DNA from: Armillaria gallica
Lineage: Eukaryota; Basidiomycota; Agaricomycetes; Agaricales; Physalacriaceae
Direction: 5' to 3'
Assembly: GCA_037576215.1 (NCBI GenBank)
Contig: JBANDB010000005.1
Coordinates: 1,860,001 to 1,924,000, forward strand
DNA: 64,000 nt
Below, piece by piece: positions 1 through 11,829 of the stretch. The notes beneath the pieces were generated by a model. The model ran no database searches. It was not told the DNA's origin and saw only the letters and a list, made by a program, of their open reading frames with translations. A program made the translations under genes and the position numbers. Positions within the stretch are counted from its first letter, which is position 1; each line of letters starts with the position of its first letter.

Positions 1-1385
1 ATGCTTCCTTTATTTGATTTTAGGACAGGTGAAGCTCTATTACCAACTTGGTTAATCTTCTTGCTTGCGAGTCATAATTCCTCCTGCTATAGTGCTTGCC
101 CTTGGTTTGGATTGATCGTCGAATGGCCAGACGATACAATTCTTTCTTCATTCCAAAAGGGATACAAAAACCAAATAAAATCACATCGAGGGAAAGACCG
201 GTTGGGAATCCTGCGAAGATTGACATCATTTGAATCGAAGCAGCGCACTGTCCTTGTGCGGCGCGGCGCCAGGGCATCTCTTACGGCAACGTTTGACTAT
301 CATTCAAAGCTGCGATCTTGTTGCGAGGAGATAGGCGCTTTGATACTTCGATCGCTATTGGAGTGGGATCTGTAAATCTTCGTATGAGATTGAACTGAGA
401 TACAAGGAACATGACAGTCATGCGGATCGTAGGTGTGTAAATGAAAAGTGATCGGTCGGAGCAATCGGGTCCGGATTTGAGCTTCAAGGTATCATACTAT
501 GTTTCAGAAAAACTCCAGTTATCACCAGGGTCATTGCCATAGTACAGGAAAATGGCATTACATGGCGATCACGAATGCTCTGAGAAGGCAAGACGTGACG
601 TCAGCCGGTGGTGAAAGCACAAAGGACGGTCTTGGTACCAAATCGACGGGGCAGCGTTCCATCACCAAAGGTGATGAGAGGGAGGTGGTAAGTGTCGGAG
701 TAAGGCGACAGTGAAGGAACACGACGATGATTTTCCAACATAAATTCTAGTCGCGAAACAGAACAGCGTATTAAACGTAGGCACACGGAACAAGAGGCAG
801 GAACCTATGACTCATCACCAGGAACAACGCGTGATGGTGACGGGAGGAAAAGCCGCTCGGGGTGGTGGAAGATCAAGGCGAATGATATCACAAGCAACTC
901 GTCCCGAATTCGACCGGTGATGTTTGTATCGGCACGCCATTCCACGCATGCTTGCCACAATTACTAGTCGCATGGAATGGGCTTGGCAACGACGACCGAC
1001 TGGCTTGCTTGTTGCAGTTACCTGCTACCGAGCCTCTGCTTGCACAATTTGTTCATAATATATTTGAAATCTTCCGTAGTGTCCCGGCATATATACCGCC
1101 ACTCAGTCTGTATACTGCTGTGTCCGGAGGAAACATGTGAATGCGACGAGAGTATGTATGTATGTGTATATGTATGGTTGATGGATAGTAGGGCGTTTGA
1201 ACCTGGAATGCATCGTCCCTTCTTGCTTTTCTTCGTGAGGTTCCCTTGGCCCTGTAACACTTTAAACCCGTGAGACGTCCTTGGTTCGCAACTGAGGGTA
1301 TCACAGCGGCATGGGGTGTTATAGTCTGTGACACGTTTAGTGGCGGCACAGAACCCCGGCGTTCCTTTATTGGGACCTTGTCCGG
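1..1385. other. No recognisable gene
   Basis: Short open frames occur on both strands, but none shows a recognisable domain, a family match elsewhere in the window or a convincing exon chain. I see no RNA gene and no LTR or TIR boundary here. It may be more decayed duplicated sequence whose partner lies outside the window. Confidence 0.5.
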
Positions 1386-1386
1386 T

Positions 1387-1402
1387 TATCTATCTATCTA
1401 TC
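1387..1402. repeat. TATC microsatellite
   Basis: Four consecutive TATC units read directly from the sequence, just upstream of the first duplicated block. Confidence 0.8.
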
Positions 1403-1467
1403 TTGCGTCCTTCATTCAAGGAGAAGCGGAAGGTAACAGCATGGATCGGGAAGGGAACTACGAAGCA

Positions 1468-1760
1468 GTATGAGAACTTTTTATTTCATGGCAAAAGGAA
1501 GCGCACCTTATCCATCACCGGCTTTCCAGCACAACCTTGACCGCTCGCTTCTTGGATTCGGTTCAAAGAACAAGTCATCAGGACGAAGCCGCTGCTCTTC
1601 CTTGCTGAAGCTTTGCTCGTTCAAGGGGACGATTTTCCTCAGAGGCTGCAGAGGATCGATCTTCTATCGTCGATGACGAGTGAGATGGATGGTGCCACTC
1701 TACTCTATTTGGAGGGACGACGTGTTCAAGGGCGGGAAACGTGCTAGCTAGACAACATGC
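1468..1760 (+). repeat. Duplicated segment, copy 1 (possible transposase-like relic)
   Basis: This stretch matches 15,445-15,790 over most of its length, sharing 'gcgcaccttatccatcacc', 'gccgctgctcttcct' and 'tttgctcgttcaa'. Each copy lies just upstream of a module R copy, so it marks the left edge of a repeated block. The reading frame is more open in the other copy, where a peptide with HLIHHRAMNINLDQQ and LASWTRLEEQVI faintly recalls the N-terminal DNA-binding part of pogo/Fot1-type transposases. That likeness is weak. Here the frame is broken. Confidence 0.5.
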
Positions 1761-1840
1761 ACGGCTCGCGACCATCGAGCGGCCGGAGTGACTGATTCAA
1801 CCGTGTCCTAGCTCCAGGACCCAAACACGCTCCTCAAGCG

Positions 1841-2245
1841 ATGGCCTCCGCATATGATATGCAGCGGCTCTTCTCCTCATCCTCCTCCGCCATCTCCTGT
1901 ACGGCTTCAAATTTATCGATATCGCCGTCCTCCTGCGTTGACTGGCGCCATAGAGAGAGGGCGGTGGAGGAACGGATGGCGTGGACCCTCGTTTCGGGCT
2001 TTGATTTGGCCCATTGGATTGCCGTCGAAGAGGAAGCTGAAAAGGAAGGAGTCAGACTGCATGAAGAGGAGACTGCGGCTGGAGGTGTCTCTGGGATGGC
2101 GGCTGAGGTAGAAACGTGTGGGGTCCTTGTACATCATGAGCATGTACTTGTCAAGCAAGCACAGGAGGGTTTCCCAATCGGATTTGGAGCAAATGTCGAG
2201 CCGCCACTGCAGGAGGTATTAATAACATCGCTGCAAAAGAAGTAG
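1841..2245 (+). repeat. Module R, copy 1, with a 134-codon open frame
   Basis: The frame begins MASAYDMQRLFSSSSS and ends in NVEPPLQEVLITSLQKK. Related sequence recurs at 2,966-3,490 (MASTYDMRQL.., EPPLEEELIALL), 16,280-16,700 (NVEPPLEEELIMLLRKR) and 49,200-49,706 (NVQPPLEEELISLLRRK). Because the same piece is preserved four times it was probably once part of a gene, but stops differ between copies and open frames exist on both strands in different copies. I therefore treat it as a repeat, not a demonstrated protein. No known domain was recognised. Confidence 0.4.
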
Positions 2246-2289
2246 AATAACATGCCCTCATGCGCCTAGGCATGCAGGAGATACTAGAC

Positions 2290-2950
2290 AAAATCTCCAT
2301 TGACGGCAGAGGGAAGTCTGACTACAATTCGTGCGATTCGCGGCAAAGGGCATCGGAGAAACTTGTTCTTGTTCGTGCAAGAGCAAATTCTGGCTGGTGA
2401 AAGTAAAACACGCCTGAGGTCCAAGAGTTTAGATTTCTTTGGGAGGTCAAATGATAAGATAGACCCACCAGTCTCAATAGTAATCTTCGCTCGGCACGTA
2501 CGGATGACAGAACAAGCAGGCAAACAGCTTTCGATGTGTTACCAGCAAGAGCGGCAGACCAACACGTCGCAAAACTCTCTTCGTCGGTCATCGATCATCT
2601 CTCGCAACCACTGGCGCTGTGATCGTCCACCGACCCCACCAGCGATCTTGCATCAAGAGACCGTCCGTTTGATCTCCCCTCTTCCTCGCCTTTCCGCTTC
2701 TCCGCCTGATGTTGATCGGTCCGGCACCTACAAAGGCGATGGGTAGAGAAGAACTGCGGAAATCCCTCTGACTAAAACGGGCTCGAGGAAGGGGTTTTGG
2801 GATTAAGGTAGCGGGATTCTCGACACGGAAGAAATCGCACTCGTCAACTGGTGCGAGGATAAGAATGTCAAAGTAGGAGGCCGGGTCCTCGGTGGCGACG
2901 GCACGGCTTCGATGGTCACGGTAGCATACCCCAAAGTGCCATTGCACGCA
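2290..2950 (-). pseudogene. Family M membrane protein, decayed copy a
   Basis: On the minus strand this reads through broken pieces of family M in the right order: SYFDILILAP (intact copies have SFLDIFVLAP), FFRVENPAT (YVFRVENPAT), a QDRW..GRW..T fragment of the LLSQDRW/VTAGQWLRD block, and ESFATCWSAALAGNTS (FATLLVYAAAALAGNAS). The first pair of hydrophobic helices is missing and at least one frame change is needed, so this cannot make the full protein. It is the only degraded copy seen in minus orientation. Confidence 0.6.
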
Positions 2951-2965
2951 TGAGACCGAGTCCAG

Positions 2966-3700
2966 ATGGCCTCTACATATGATATGCGGCAGCTCATCTC
3001 CTCCTCCTCCTCTGCCACGACGGCTTGAAATTTATTGATATCGTCTTCATCGGCAGTCCTCCCGCGTTTACTGGAGATGTTACAGCTGAGGGCGATGCGA
3101 CAACTCGTATCACGTGAGAGAGGATGGTGCAGAGATTGGAGGAACGGACGGTGGGTCTTTGGCGAGGTAAGCTTCGATTTGGCTTTGCGTTCTTCATGTG
3201 ACTCGATAATGCGGGGAGGCACTGGAGGAATGGAAGGAGCGGAACATCGTCGCCGGACTGCACGAAGAGGAAGTTGGGCGCTCCGACAAGATTGCAGTAG
3301 TCGGCGTGTCTCTGCGATTGCGGCTCGCTGGTATTTGGTGGCTAATGTGGGGTAATTTGTAGTGTCGATACGGAAATGGCAAGCGAGCTCGCAGCGGACA
3401 GGAGGGTTTCCTAATCGCCTTCGATGTGAACATTGACGCTGAGCCGCCACTGGAAGAGGAGTTGATAGCATTACTGTGAGAGAAGTAGAATAGCATACCC
3501 TCATGCCTGCTGGTATACCGGGCGAGATCTCCACTGACAGCAGTGAGGACGTGAGAGGCCGGGCAAGAGGGCCATGTATTCGGCAGAGGCGCGACTGTCG
3601 ATGAAACGTCGAGGATTAGCACTACAGAAACAGGGCAGATTCAATGTACGCACTATCGTCGCTTCGCCTTCCAACCGTTCCAAAGCCTGCACCTAACCGA
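2966..3700 (+). repeat. Module R, copy 2
   Basis: This is a second copy of the segment starting MASxYDM and ending near EPPLEEELIALL, followed at 3,640-3,700 by sequence whose plus translation contains RFAFQPFQSLHLTDV. The same two landmarks occur in the same order and spacing at 16,660-16,910 and 49,640-49,925. A 243-codon minus-strand frame also spans the region, but its counterparts in the other copies contain stops, so I do not call it a gene. Confidence 0.5.
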
Positions 3701-4059
3701 CGTGTGATACAATGTCGTTCATTAAGAACATCTTCGTCTTGAGCAGGATGCAGAGGCGTCGGAGAATTTTTCCAAGGTATTCTGGCAGTGAGGAAGCGGA
3801 CGCGTTCAAAAAAGCACGCCACATCAGACCGAGCCGGACATTGCCGAAACCGCGACCTCCATCCTGTGCTCTCGCCAATAGTTCTTCACATCTCTTCATC
3901 GTCTCTCATAACTCTTCGGCCCCGAGCGATCGTCCTTTTTCGTGGACAGATGTACATGCAGAGTGTTTACTAGCTAGAGAAATGCTCGGTGGTGACAGTG
4001 TATTGAGCGAGCCGCCGCCATTTTTGTGAGTTTTCTTTTCTATTACTGCTGAGAATATC

Positions 4060-5515
4060 CATCTCTCATACCATACAGATTGTCCACGCGCTTTTGGCTC
4101 AGACACTCCCACAAACCACTTTCAAAACTCCCCAGACGACGACAACGAAGAGCATAGCCTGTACCGGCTATATGTTATTTCAGCTATGGTGCATACAGCG
4201 CAACGCGAGCGATCCTTGACGGGAGTGACACAAGGGACTTACACCCTTCGAATCGGAACGCGCTGGTGAGTTGACAGTTTTTCCCCATTACACACGGCTC
4301 TCATAATGGGTCAGTTTTCGCTTGAACAATTGGCGTCCTCTTTGGTTTACAGGAGAAATCATAGCCCGGATCTCGATGACGGGCGCCTATAACGATCTCG
4401 ATAACATTCTCACCTCGCTGTAAGGCTCCCCTCTTTCTCATCAAACGATCCACCGTCGAGCGACGACCAGAAAGGCAAGCTTGAGAATATTCTTTCCCCT
4501 TCCATCTATTCACATCACCTAGTAGATTGACGATTTTTGGAAGAATCATCAAGTGTCCGCGCCAAGACAGGCGACACGAGGAGTGCTAGTGAACTGCTCA
4601 AAAGTGGAAGGGGTTTACTCCGGTTTATCATCTCTGTCGACCCATCCAAGCTCAGCGTGCCTCCGATACCGCTGCCCCTGACCTTCTTTTCATCGCCCCA
4701 TGGTGCTAGTTCCATCATCAAACAAAGGGTCACACGAATACTCTTCACGAAAGCCTCGGTTCCACAACACTCTGATTCGCCATGACGTGCGGCTAATCTT
4801 TTCCGGTATTCTGGGCGCACCCCAAAGAACGAGTGACTGGTGGAGGGTTCTCGCTTTGGTTCGCTTTTAGCACATCTGTCTTTAGCCTTGTGATCAGTGA
4901 ACCATAATGAACTGACTGGGCGCTTCTTCAGCACGAGGTCTCCATTCGTATGGAAACGTTTGTGATGAACGAACAAAGGAGGAGGCAATGTCATAAATTG
5001 GTGGTTGCGATGTCACTTATACATATCGCTGTCGACATGCTCTTCCTCTCTCTAATCTCGAATTTGCGGGACTTCACTCTTCCACCGAGGACAAACTTCC
5101 TGGCCTGACAGCCTTTTTCTTTCACAAGGATACTGAGCTCTGTTGCCATCGTTCAAGCAAGAGTGGTGCAGATGGATCGTCGGTATTATTCCTCAGAAGT
5201 GCACTTTTGTGCGGAAGATGGGCGACACCCTTTGCTGCCGGAGGCCGAGGGGTTAGCCATTTCCGTTTGATATGCATTGGTCATCGGAGCGCTCCCACAT
5301 AATTTCGTGTGCCTGGGTGTTGAAAGAAGCGTATCTCTCTCGAGTCAAGTTACGAGAAGGCGCATCCTCCATGGTACGCAGCTCTCTTTGAACCCAGCAG
5401 TGTCCGTCGCTCCAGGTGCTGGGGGGACTTCTTCGCCGACAAATTCAGGACTTATGATCGTCATAGCCGACATTCCCTATCACCGGTCCATGATGTTTGA
5501 CATCTGAATCCCTAC
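4060..5515 (+). pseudogene. Module N copy 1 with a short family M fragment
   Basis: The tract opens with the landmark 'tgtaccggctatatgttatttcagctatggt' neighbourhood and 'cacccttcgaatcggaacg', found again near 17,400, 50,380, 51,180 and 56,020. At about 5,045-5,115 'tctctctaatctcgaatttgcgggact' and 'cttcctggcctgac' match the family M N-terminal coding region (LESAGL..SWLDI). From about 5,277 the plus frame has VIGALPH and WYAAL, matching VAIGALLHIFVLLSP..PWYAALF of the fuller module N copy at 6,504. Many stops and frame changes are present. Function unknown. Confidence 0.4.
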
Positions 5516-5869
5516 AAAGACAACTGATACGAAGTCGCTCAAGCGGCTGTTCCGGGGTAATAGCAGAGAGCATACAAACATGCGCGCATTGAAGGCATGA
5601 TGGAGAGCTTGGCGATGCGTAGAGAGGTCTCACGGAAATTGGACCATACCATCAAGGTATATCTCACTACCATCCTCGAGTTTGTCTACGTCCTGATGGG
5701 TGCCGCCTCAATAGACAGTGTATGATAACTGTGGTCATTGTGCCACTTACAGTTACCGTGGTCTTCACACTACGCACCTAGCCTTTATCCCTTCGTCTGC
5801 GTTCAGTCGCCTATTTCATCCTTCGAAGCCACGAGACTCGTCGACCAATGCTTCATACCTCGACACTCT

Positions 5870-6125
5870 TGTCCTTACCGCGATGAACTGACAACCAGTG
5901 CGATGACTACTGGATATATCTTCTACGTAGAGAATCCAGTTACGGTTGGATACCTGCAAATCATTGAGCGCTCGGGACACCCATCCCGTGACGATCTTCA
6001 CCTTAACCTCCTACGTTCGATTGGTGAAGGTTTGGTGTTACTCGTGTTGATTAATGCGGTCGTCATCATACTCTGGCTCGAAGGTGGGGAGCTGCTCCGT
6101 CGCTCTTCGCGGCTCCTTAGCTAGG
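5870..6125 (+). pseudogene. Family M fragment
   Basis: An open stretch reads DELTTSAMTTGYIFYVENPVTVGYLQIIERSGHPS, an obvious relative of GYVFRVENPATVSYLQRIGRTGH in the intact family M proteins. It lacks the APGMHRQQ block before it and the hydrophobic core after it, ending instead in about 40 unrelated residues. Closely related fragments are at 7,225-7,330 and 52,440-52,540. Confidence 0.6.
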
Positions 6126-6139
6126 TCCTTGCGAATGCA

Positions 6140-6800
6140 CGATCAAGTGGAAGGAGAGCTGACGGCGAGGGCGCCAGTTCGCGACTTTTTCTTTGACAAG
6201 GATACTGTACTCCCGGATTTATAAAGAGGTGGGTTTTCCTGTCTATCGTTCGCTGGGCCTCGCTCACCTATATACTGTTCAAAGATGATCGTTGTTGCCA
6301 AGTCTTTCGAATCCACTGCAAAAGGAACGCCATCTTGAAAGCGTACGTGCAAGAAATACAAGAGTGGCGCAGACGGATGTCAGTTGTGCATGTTGCAAGT
6401 GCGGAAGATAGGTGGCACTCTACTAAGCTGTTACTGGAGACGATAGGTATGTTAGCCATCTCAGCATTTCTGACAGCGGCTACCATCTGAAACTAAGTTC
6501 TTCGTGAACTCCAAGGTAGCCATCGGGGCGCTCCTACATATATTCGTGCTTCTGTCGCCGCTCTTCATACGGCGAGTGCACAGAGTGATGAAGGAAGCGT
6601 ATCCCGAAATCGACTCTGTCCCTGACACAAGTTACGAGAATCTGACCTTTGATCATGCTCCGTGGTATGCAGCTCTCTTTGCCCAGCAGTGACTGCCGTT
6701 GATGTCATACTAGGCGTTGAAGGACTATACTTGCAACATGTTCTTGGACAACAAAGTCAGGACGGCAGTCTGGATTATGACCGATTCTCCGCGAGATAGC
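6140..6800 (+). pseudogene. Module N, copy 2
   Basis: Two open pieces recur in other copies. The first begins at MIIVAKS near 6,285. The second, at 6,504-6,692, reads KVAIGALLHIFVLLSP then RRVHRVMKEAYPEIDSV and HAPWYAALFAQQ. The hydrophobic GALLHIFVLLSPLF part followed by basic residues suggests a membrane segment with a cytosolic arginine-rich edge. After the stop the homology with other copies continues (FLDNKVRTAVWIMTDSPR), so the original protein was longer. No known domain recognised. The best-preserved relatives are at 50,790-52,150. Confidence 0.45.
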
Positions 6801-7049
6801 GGCGTTCAAGACCAAAGTGGAACGGTCCATACCGTTTAGCATCCTACTCGGCGTCTATCGTGACACTGGAGACAAGGTCGTTCAAGCGACCATGCTTTAT
6901 CACTTTTCGGCGACCTGCCAACCTGGGGTGGCGGAGAACATACAGACACGCGGGCATTGAAGGCGTGATGCTCAAGTCGATGCGTAGAGAGATGGCCCAG
7001 GACTATACCATCAACTGCCATCGTCGCTGAGGTTGTCTAGAAGATGAGA

Positions 7050-7690
7050 TGCGCGCTACCTCGATAGTGCAGCGTATGATTGCTGTGGTCATAGCGCCAC
7101 TTACAGTCGGCGTGGTCTTCACACTACACACTACGCATATGACCTCTATCACTTCGTCTTGTTTTCGTCAGTTCAAACCGTGTCACCTTCGAAACCGCGG
7201 GACTCTTATCCTTGATCCGCCAACCGCGATGAACTGTGCGATGACTATATGTCTTCCACGTAGAGAATCCCGTTCCGGTTGGATACCTGCAAACCATTGA
7301 GCTCTCGGGACATCACGGGTAACCCATCCCGTGATGATAAACTATCCATGCTCAATCTTCGAATCCAGTCCTTCACAGCCGCTAGGATTCTCATTCAACC
7401 TCCTACGTTCGATATCGCTCCGAAGGTTTGGGGTTCAGGGGATACTCGTGTAGGCAAGGTTGATTAATGCGGTCGTCGTCAAGGTCTGGCTGGCACTGCA
7501 TCGACGGTGGAGGAGCTTGCTGTTTACTACGTCACTCTCGCGGGTGTTTGCGACTTCTCGATGAAGCGTATCTAAATATCCGATCGCATTGTACGTGGCT
7601 GCGGAGGAGAGCCGAAGAATTATGATCGGAGGCTGCTCATGACGGGGGTACTAGTTCGCGAGAAAGGCAGAAATTCTCACTTGTTTCCGA
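7050..7690 (+). pseudogene. Family M, decayed copy d
   Basis: Fragments correspond to the YVENPVTVGYLQTIERSGH block (about 7,255-7,320) and to the C-terminal VRGxxEEPKNYERRLLM block (about 7,585-7,650). This is the partner of 52,440-52,880 within the large duplication shared by 6.1-9.6 kb and 50.7-54.6 kb, and is more decayed than that copy. Stops and indels interrupt every frame. Confidence 0.55.
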
Positions 7691-7717
7691 AGAGAGTTCT
7701 AAACAAGCGGTTTATCT

Positions 7718-8668
7718 TTGACATATGTGAGTCTACCTTATCATCTGAGATTCAAGAAGACTAAGTTTTTGATGCTAGGCATAGTGGCGACGATTAGAAG
7801 TGTCAATTCCGATGCCTTTCTACATCCACCAGCTGCAAAGTTCTTCGTGCGAGGAACATCTCCGCAACGTATTGTTTATCTTGATGATACGTTTTCCCTC
7901 CCGAATACATCATCCTTGTGACAATGGCTAACACCCCTTCATCCAAGAGTGTCGTGATGATTTACACAGCCCACTTCCAATAGTCATTACAACATCCTGG
8001 CCCTCGCTCACCTCCGCATATTGTTGGAAGCTCACGGAGAGCAGATGGGATTAATAGCCCTTAGAAGGATGAACTTCAATTGCAGATCTTCGTGTCTGAA
8101 CCGGTATACGAATTTTACCGCGCCGTGGTACAATGTCTAGCGGTCCCTCGAATGCGCAATCTCCGTGTGGACCTCAGAACTCGTTGCAGGTGGAGAGCCC
8201 TGGGCTAACTGACGCTATTGGCATTTAAACTGGTCAGTACCATTACCTCCTATCAGCGCCTCTCTAACCCGTCCGACAGAAGCACCAACGATTCACGCTC
8301 CCTGGAGGTCGGATTCGAGGTCCACACTTCTCATTCGGACGCGCACACCATCGTAACGTGAGGCAGCCAATACCCTTTGTTCAGGAAGTTGAACCAACTG
8401 AATATGCCTTTGACGCCGGATATGATCTACACTGTCAACTTCGATAATTGTCCTGTGCATTACAGGTGAGTAAAGAACAAGTGGAGGAAAAAATGAGTAC
8501 TTACATCAAGTGACTCTCAATAGAGAAAGTGAATGCCGCGTCACAGCCAACGTTGATCATTCGAATGTGGTATCTACATTGCCAGACACCGATTTTTCCA
8601 AGCCCTCTGTCAGTGGTGCCCCTGCCATGGGAAACTACGCTAAGGACTCAGGAAGTGCCGATGAATAG
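7718..8668 (+). pseudogene. Module Q gene, copy 1 (spliced, unknown function)
   Basis: The first open piece (to 7,921) contains SVNSDAFLHPPAA and FFVRGTSPQRIVYLDDTF, conserved in the copy at 52,940-53,125. Downstream, an exon from 8,404 reads MPLTPDMIYTVNFDNCPVHYR. It joins across a clean 58-bp intron (8,466-8,523, GTGAGT..AATAG) to ESECRVTANVDHSNVV.., which ends at TAG 8,668 after KDSGSADE. The middle part (7,990-8,210) has a frameshift relative to the copy at 53,190-53,426, where ISLEAHGEQTGIISLERDEL is open. The intron and conserved peptide show this was a real gene; I cannot name its family. Confidence 0.5.
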
Positions 8669-8802
8669 GTTGGGCGTCTAGTAGCAGACATGAGGCCCTT
8701 CGTATTTTCTTCGAGCCTGACAGAAGCTATGAGTGTGAGTAATTGCTAGATCAATGAACGGCATTGTGGTCTCGGTAACAATATCATCGAATCTGTCGGA
8801 CT

Positions 8803-9572
8803 ATGCATCCTGAAGAGGAGTATAATATCGTCAAGAGCTGCAGCTTTGCCAATCCAAGTCTTCCTCGCGATCCGTTCATGATCAACAAATCGTCTACCCC
8901 CGGCACCACACCGGAATCTGTTGGGCTCGTTGCCCTAGCAGCCCCCCGCAGTGCGCACCGTCGCAGTGACGGCGGCTCTAATGTGGACGGAATCCTGGCT
9001 TGACATCCTTGTCCTTGCCCCAGGGATGCATCAGCAGCAATCCGTCGACGAGGTCAATCGCGGCGAATTTCCAAAACCGGCTCATTGGTTAATGGGTCCG
9101 TCTTCCGTGTGGAGAACCCCGCCACGGTCAGCTACCTCCAACGCATTGGCTGTACCGGATATCTCATCAGCGCTGTTGTGGAGTGAAAACAGAACTCCAA
9201 GGACCGGAAAAACCCTTATTTCAATGTATCCCCTCCACAATATCACACGTTCTACACTGCCGGGGTTTCCGTGGCTCTGCTATATCTATTATGTCCCATG
9301 TTGACCATCGTCGTCTTCGCACTCGTGGGCTCCATCAGGGATAGGTGGGCGCTAGCGGTCTTGGGGATGCTTTTTCTGTCTAGAACAATCAACGTGTTCG
9401 TCATAAAGCGGAGAGCTTCAGATTCGAGTGTTTGGAAGGGGGCAGAAGAGGAGGGTAGAGGAGACCTTCTCATTGTTTTGAGTCAGGATCGCTGGATTCG
9501 TTTGCAGGGAGACATATCTGATGTAAAGCGGGTGACGGCAGGCCAGTGGCTGCGGGATGAGGATCGAGTGGA
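8803..9572 (+). pseudogene. Family M, copy e, 5' part, cut by an insertion
   Basis: Closely similar to the open copy at 53,845-54,600, starting MHPEEEYNIVKSCSFA. Inactivating changes include a small deletion near 8,940 that removes the end of the VALADL block, frameshifts either side of the GEFPK region, and an in-frame TGA near 9,184 where the open copy has CGA. From about 9,250 the frame is intact through VALLYLLCPMLTIVVFALVGSI, VFVIKRRASDSSVW and LLIVLSQDRWIRLQGD to VTAGQWLRDEDRV. Homology stops at about 9,572 and resumes at 14,071. Confidence 0.85.
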
Positions 9573-9574
9573 TC

Positions 9575-10936
9575 GACATGTTCGTTGACTCTTTGAAGGA
9601 CCCCAAACATCCGGCTTTTTGTGGTCAATTCTATGTTTCGAGTCTTGCGATTATTGCTGCCTCAGAGGTTCTTCAAACCCTTAGGGCATCCCGACATGAC
9701 TTTTGGAACTCCATGAATCGTTTCCTTACCATCGCACGCACACATGAAGAGGCTGTCAGCCTTCCTAAATCAATAGAGACGTGCAAGTGCACTTTGAAAA
9801 GCAAGCAATCCATCTTCCCAACCGGTTTACCTCCGACCCGGCGGCACGAGGGAAGATGGAAGAAGTTCTGCGTACAATGGTCGGTATTCTATGCCACACC
9901 TTCCTTACGCCTGGTGGTGTACAACCATTGGATTCACCATATCTCAAACGCTTACCACGACAAGCACAAAAGCTCGAGTGCAAAGGTCGCGATGTTCTTT
10001 GGCCCGTCAAGCCATCAGATTATTTCGTCGAAGGTGTGAGCACCACTGTACAGATGATCTGGCAGTGATTCTATATCTCTCGCGTTCCCACTGTTATAAG
10101 CTGGCTCAATATGGTCTGTATGACGGCCGAAAGTGCATTCATTCCCCACTTCTTCGAGATGCCCGACTTTCCTGGCCAGTTCATCGCTGTTTTTGACGAA
10201 CATCTGACCGAGCTTGGGGCTGGCCGATATGGGATCGATCGTATATCGTCCTTGCAGAGTTTGAGTGATCTGCTGAAGCAGACGATGCTCCTGTGCAGAA
10301 GGAAGATGTCCTGCGCGTCCTGTGTTTCTGGATGCCACACACTGGTAAAATTGTGGAACTACTTAGCAGAGCCCTTCGTATCGAACAGCAGACGCGCAAT
10401 CGGGAGCTTAGAAGCGCTATCAAGGAGCTGCGTCTCCAGGACACTGCTGCTGTTCTCATGCGGATGTTCTCCTTACCTGAAGATGCCCAAAAATATCACT
10501 CTCTGATCCTCACCACGCTGAGAAGACAACGGGATCATGCTCCCGTCTCTCTCGAGCGATCTCCTCTCGCTTCCACATATCATGCCGTACGGACAACTTC
10601 GGTCAGGGATAGATGCCACGCCGTAGGGTGCTCACAGACGGTGTCGAGCAAAGGACAAAAGCTTCAATACTGCGGCGAGTGTCATAGGGTGCCGTACTGC
10701 TCCCCGGAATACCAGAAGAGCGCATAGAAGTACGGCCCTGCCCCACACAAGGCTGTTTGTCGAAAACTCAGAAAATTCTGCGAAGTCTTGAAGCTTCCAA
10801 CGAAACCTGAGCATGTCGAGGACTCAGTGGTGGATAAGTGGTGCGAGACGATGGGTATCTCTCTGGATGATGTCGTTATCATCAAGCTACATTTTGAAGA
10901 TCTGGCGTTCTCAGACGGGAAATCGGACAGCGTTTG
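9575..10936 (+). pseudogene. MYND-type zinc-finger protein, decayed
   Basis: Reading across frames gives an ordered chain: FVDSLKDPKHPAFCGQF, ESMNRFL-like and IARTHEEA, HFEKQAIHLPNRF, LTPGGVQPLDSPYL, MTAESAFIPHFFEMPDFP, ELRSAIKELRLQDTAA, then CHAVGCSQ..LQYCGECHRVPYCSPEYQK and HKAVCRKLRKFC. This matches the layout of a large Agaricomycete family with a C-terminal MYND finger, a protein-interaction zinc fold. Defects are frame changes near 9,780, 10,075 and 10,285, a zinc-ligand position reading Tyr (SPEYQ, normally SPECQ), and a stop at 10,726 inside the finger. Neighbours and orientation show it arrived in the 4.5 kb insertion. Confidence 0.75.
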
Positions 10937-11784
10937 AACTGGGCTATGAAAGTAATATAGGTACTGTCCACGTCTCAAATGTTCAGCTCTTTTCAAAACC
11001 TAATGGGACTCCTTGAATAGCATAAATTCTACCACATGACGACTCTGAAAATAAACCCTGATTGACGACGGCTGACATCGGGGCATGTTCGTGGTTAATC
11101 AAAGGATCTCGTGAATTCTTGTACAAGCGCTCAAGCATTGCTCGCAACGACAGTACTTACGCCTTTAGTGTGGGGGTTGAGGTAATCCCCGCCCGGTTCC
11201 GGAGTAGTGTGACATGCCTGCCCCCATCGATGTGATGGCATCCATCTTCTAGAAGTGAGCAAAAGAGGCAAGGCAGTACGATAACGCAATGGAGCGTGAT
11301 AGCGGGCTCCGAGCCGGCCCGTGCTGAACGGAAAGAACAATTTCTTGAAGTCGTTCAGTCAAACTTTCGCTGCTGTGAGCCTAGTAAGGTTTCTAATAGG
11401 TGTCGCCAGCGTTTATTGGCGCTCGAGCATGACCAAATATACTCAGAGTCAGTTGAGTACCGGTGTGCTGGCTGAAGTAAGCGCTGTGCTCGGTAACGGC
11501 AGCGAGGAACGCGCAGCTCAACGCTGTGAAGAACCAAAGGTCAACTGTCATATTCCATTGAGTTTGTTACGTGATTCCTCGCCAAGGCTGATAATATCCA
11601 GTGCTCAGGCTGTGGAGCTTACAAGGAAACTCATCCTGCATTCGTGCTCAAGGAGCCCGGCGCTTAATACGCCCAGTATGATGCGATTTGCATCGCAATT
11701 CGGACTATTGACAGCTAGTATATAGTATGCTCAGAGTCATGTTTGCACTCTAACCTTCGTCCTTTCTTTCATCGGTGAGCTCTC
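10937..11784. other. Spacer within the 4.5 kb insertion
   Basis: A 134-codon plus frame (11,321-11,725) and several shorter ones occur, but no motif, splice chain or paralogue in the window supports any of them. It probably holds the 3' flank of the MYND gene and the promoter of the following membrane-protein gene. Confidence 0.4.
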
Positions 11785-11829
11785 TTGGTTTTGCTTCACG
11801 AATGCTTCCAACATTCTGTTCCTCAGGAA

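Noticed and set aside
2803..3534. 243-codon minus-strand open frame
   Set aside because: The equivalent positions in the three other module R copies contain stops in this frame, it overlaps decayed family M sequence at its 3' end, and the composition is arginine/serine-rich as expected from antisense of GC-rich DNA.
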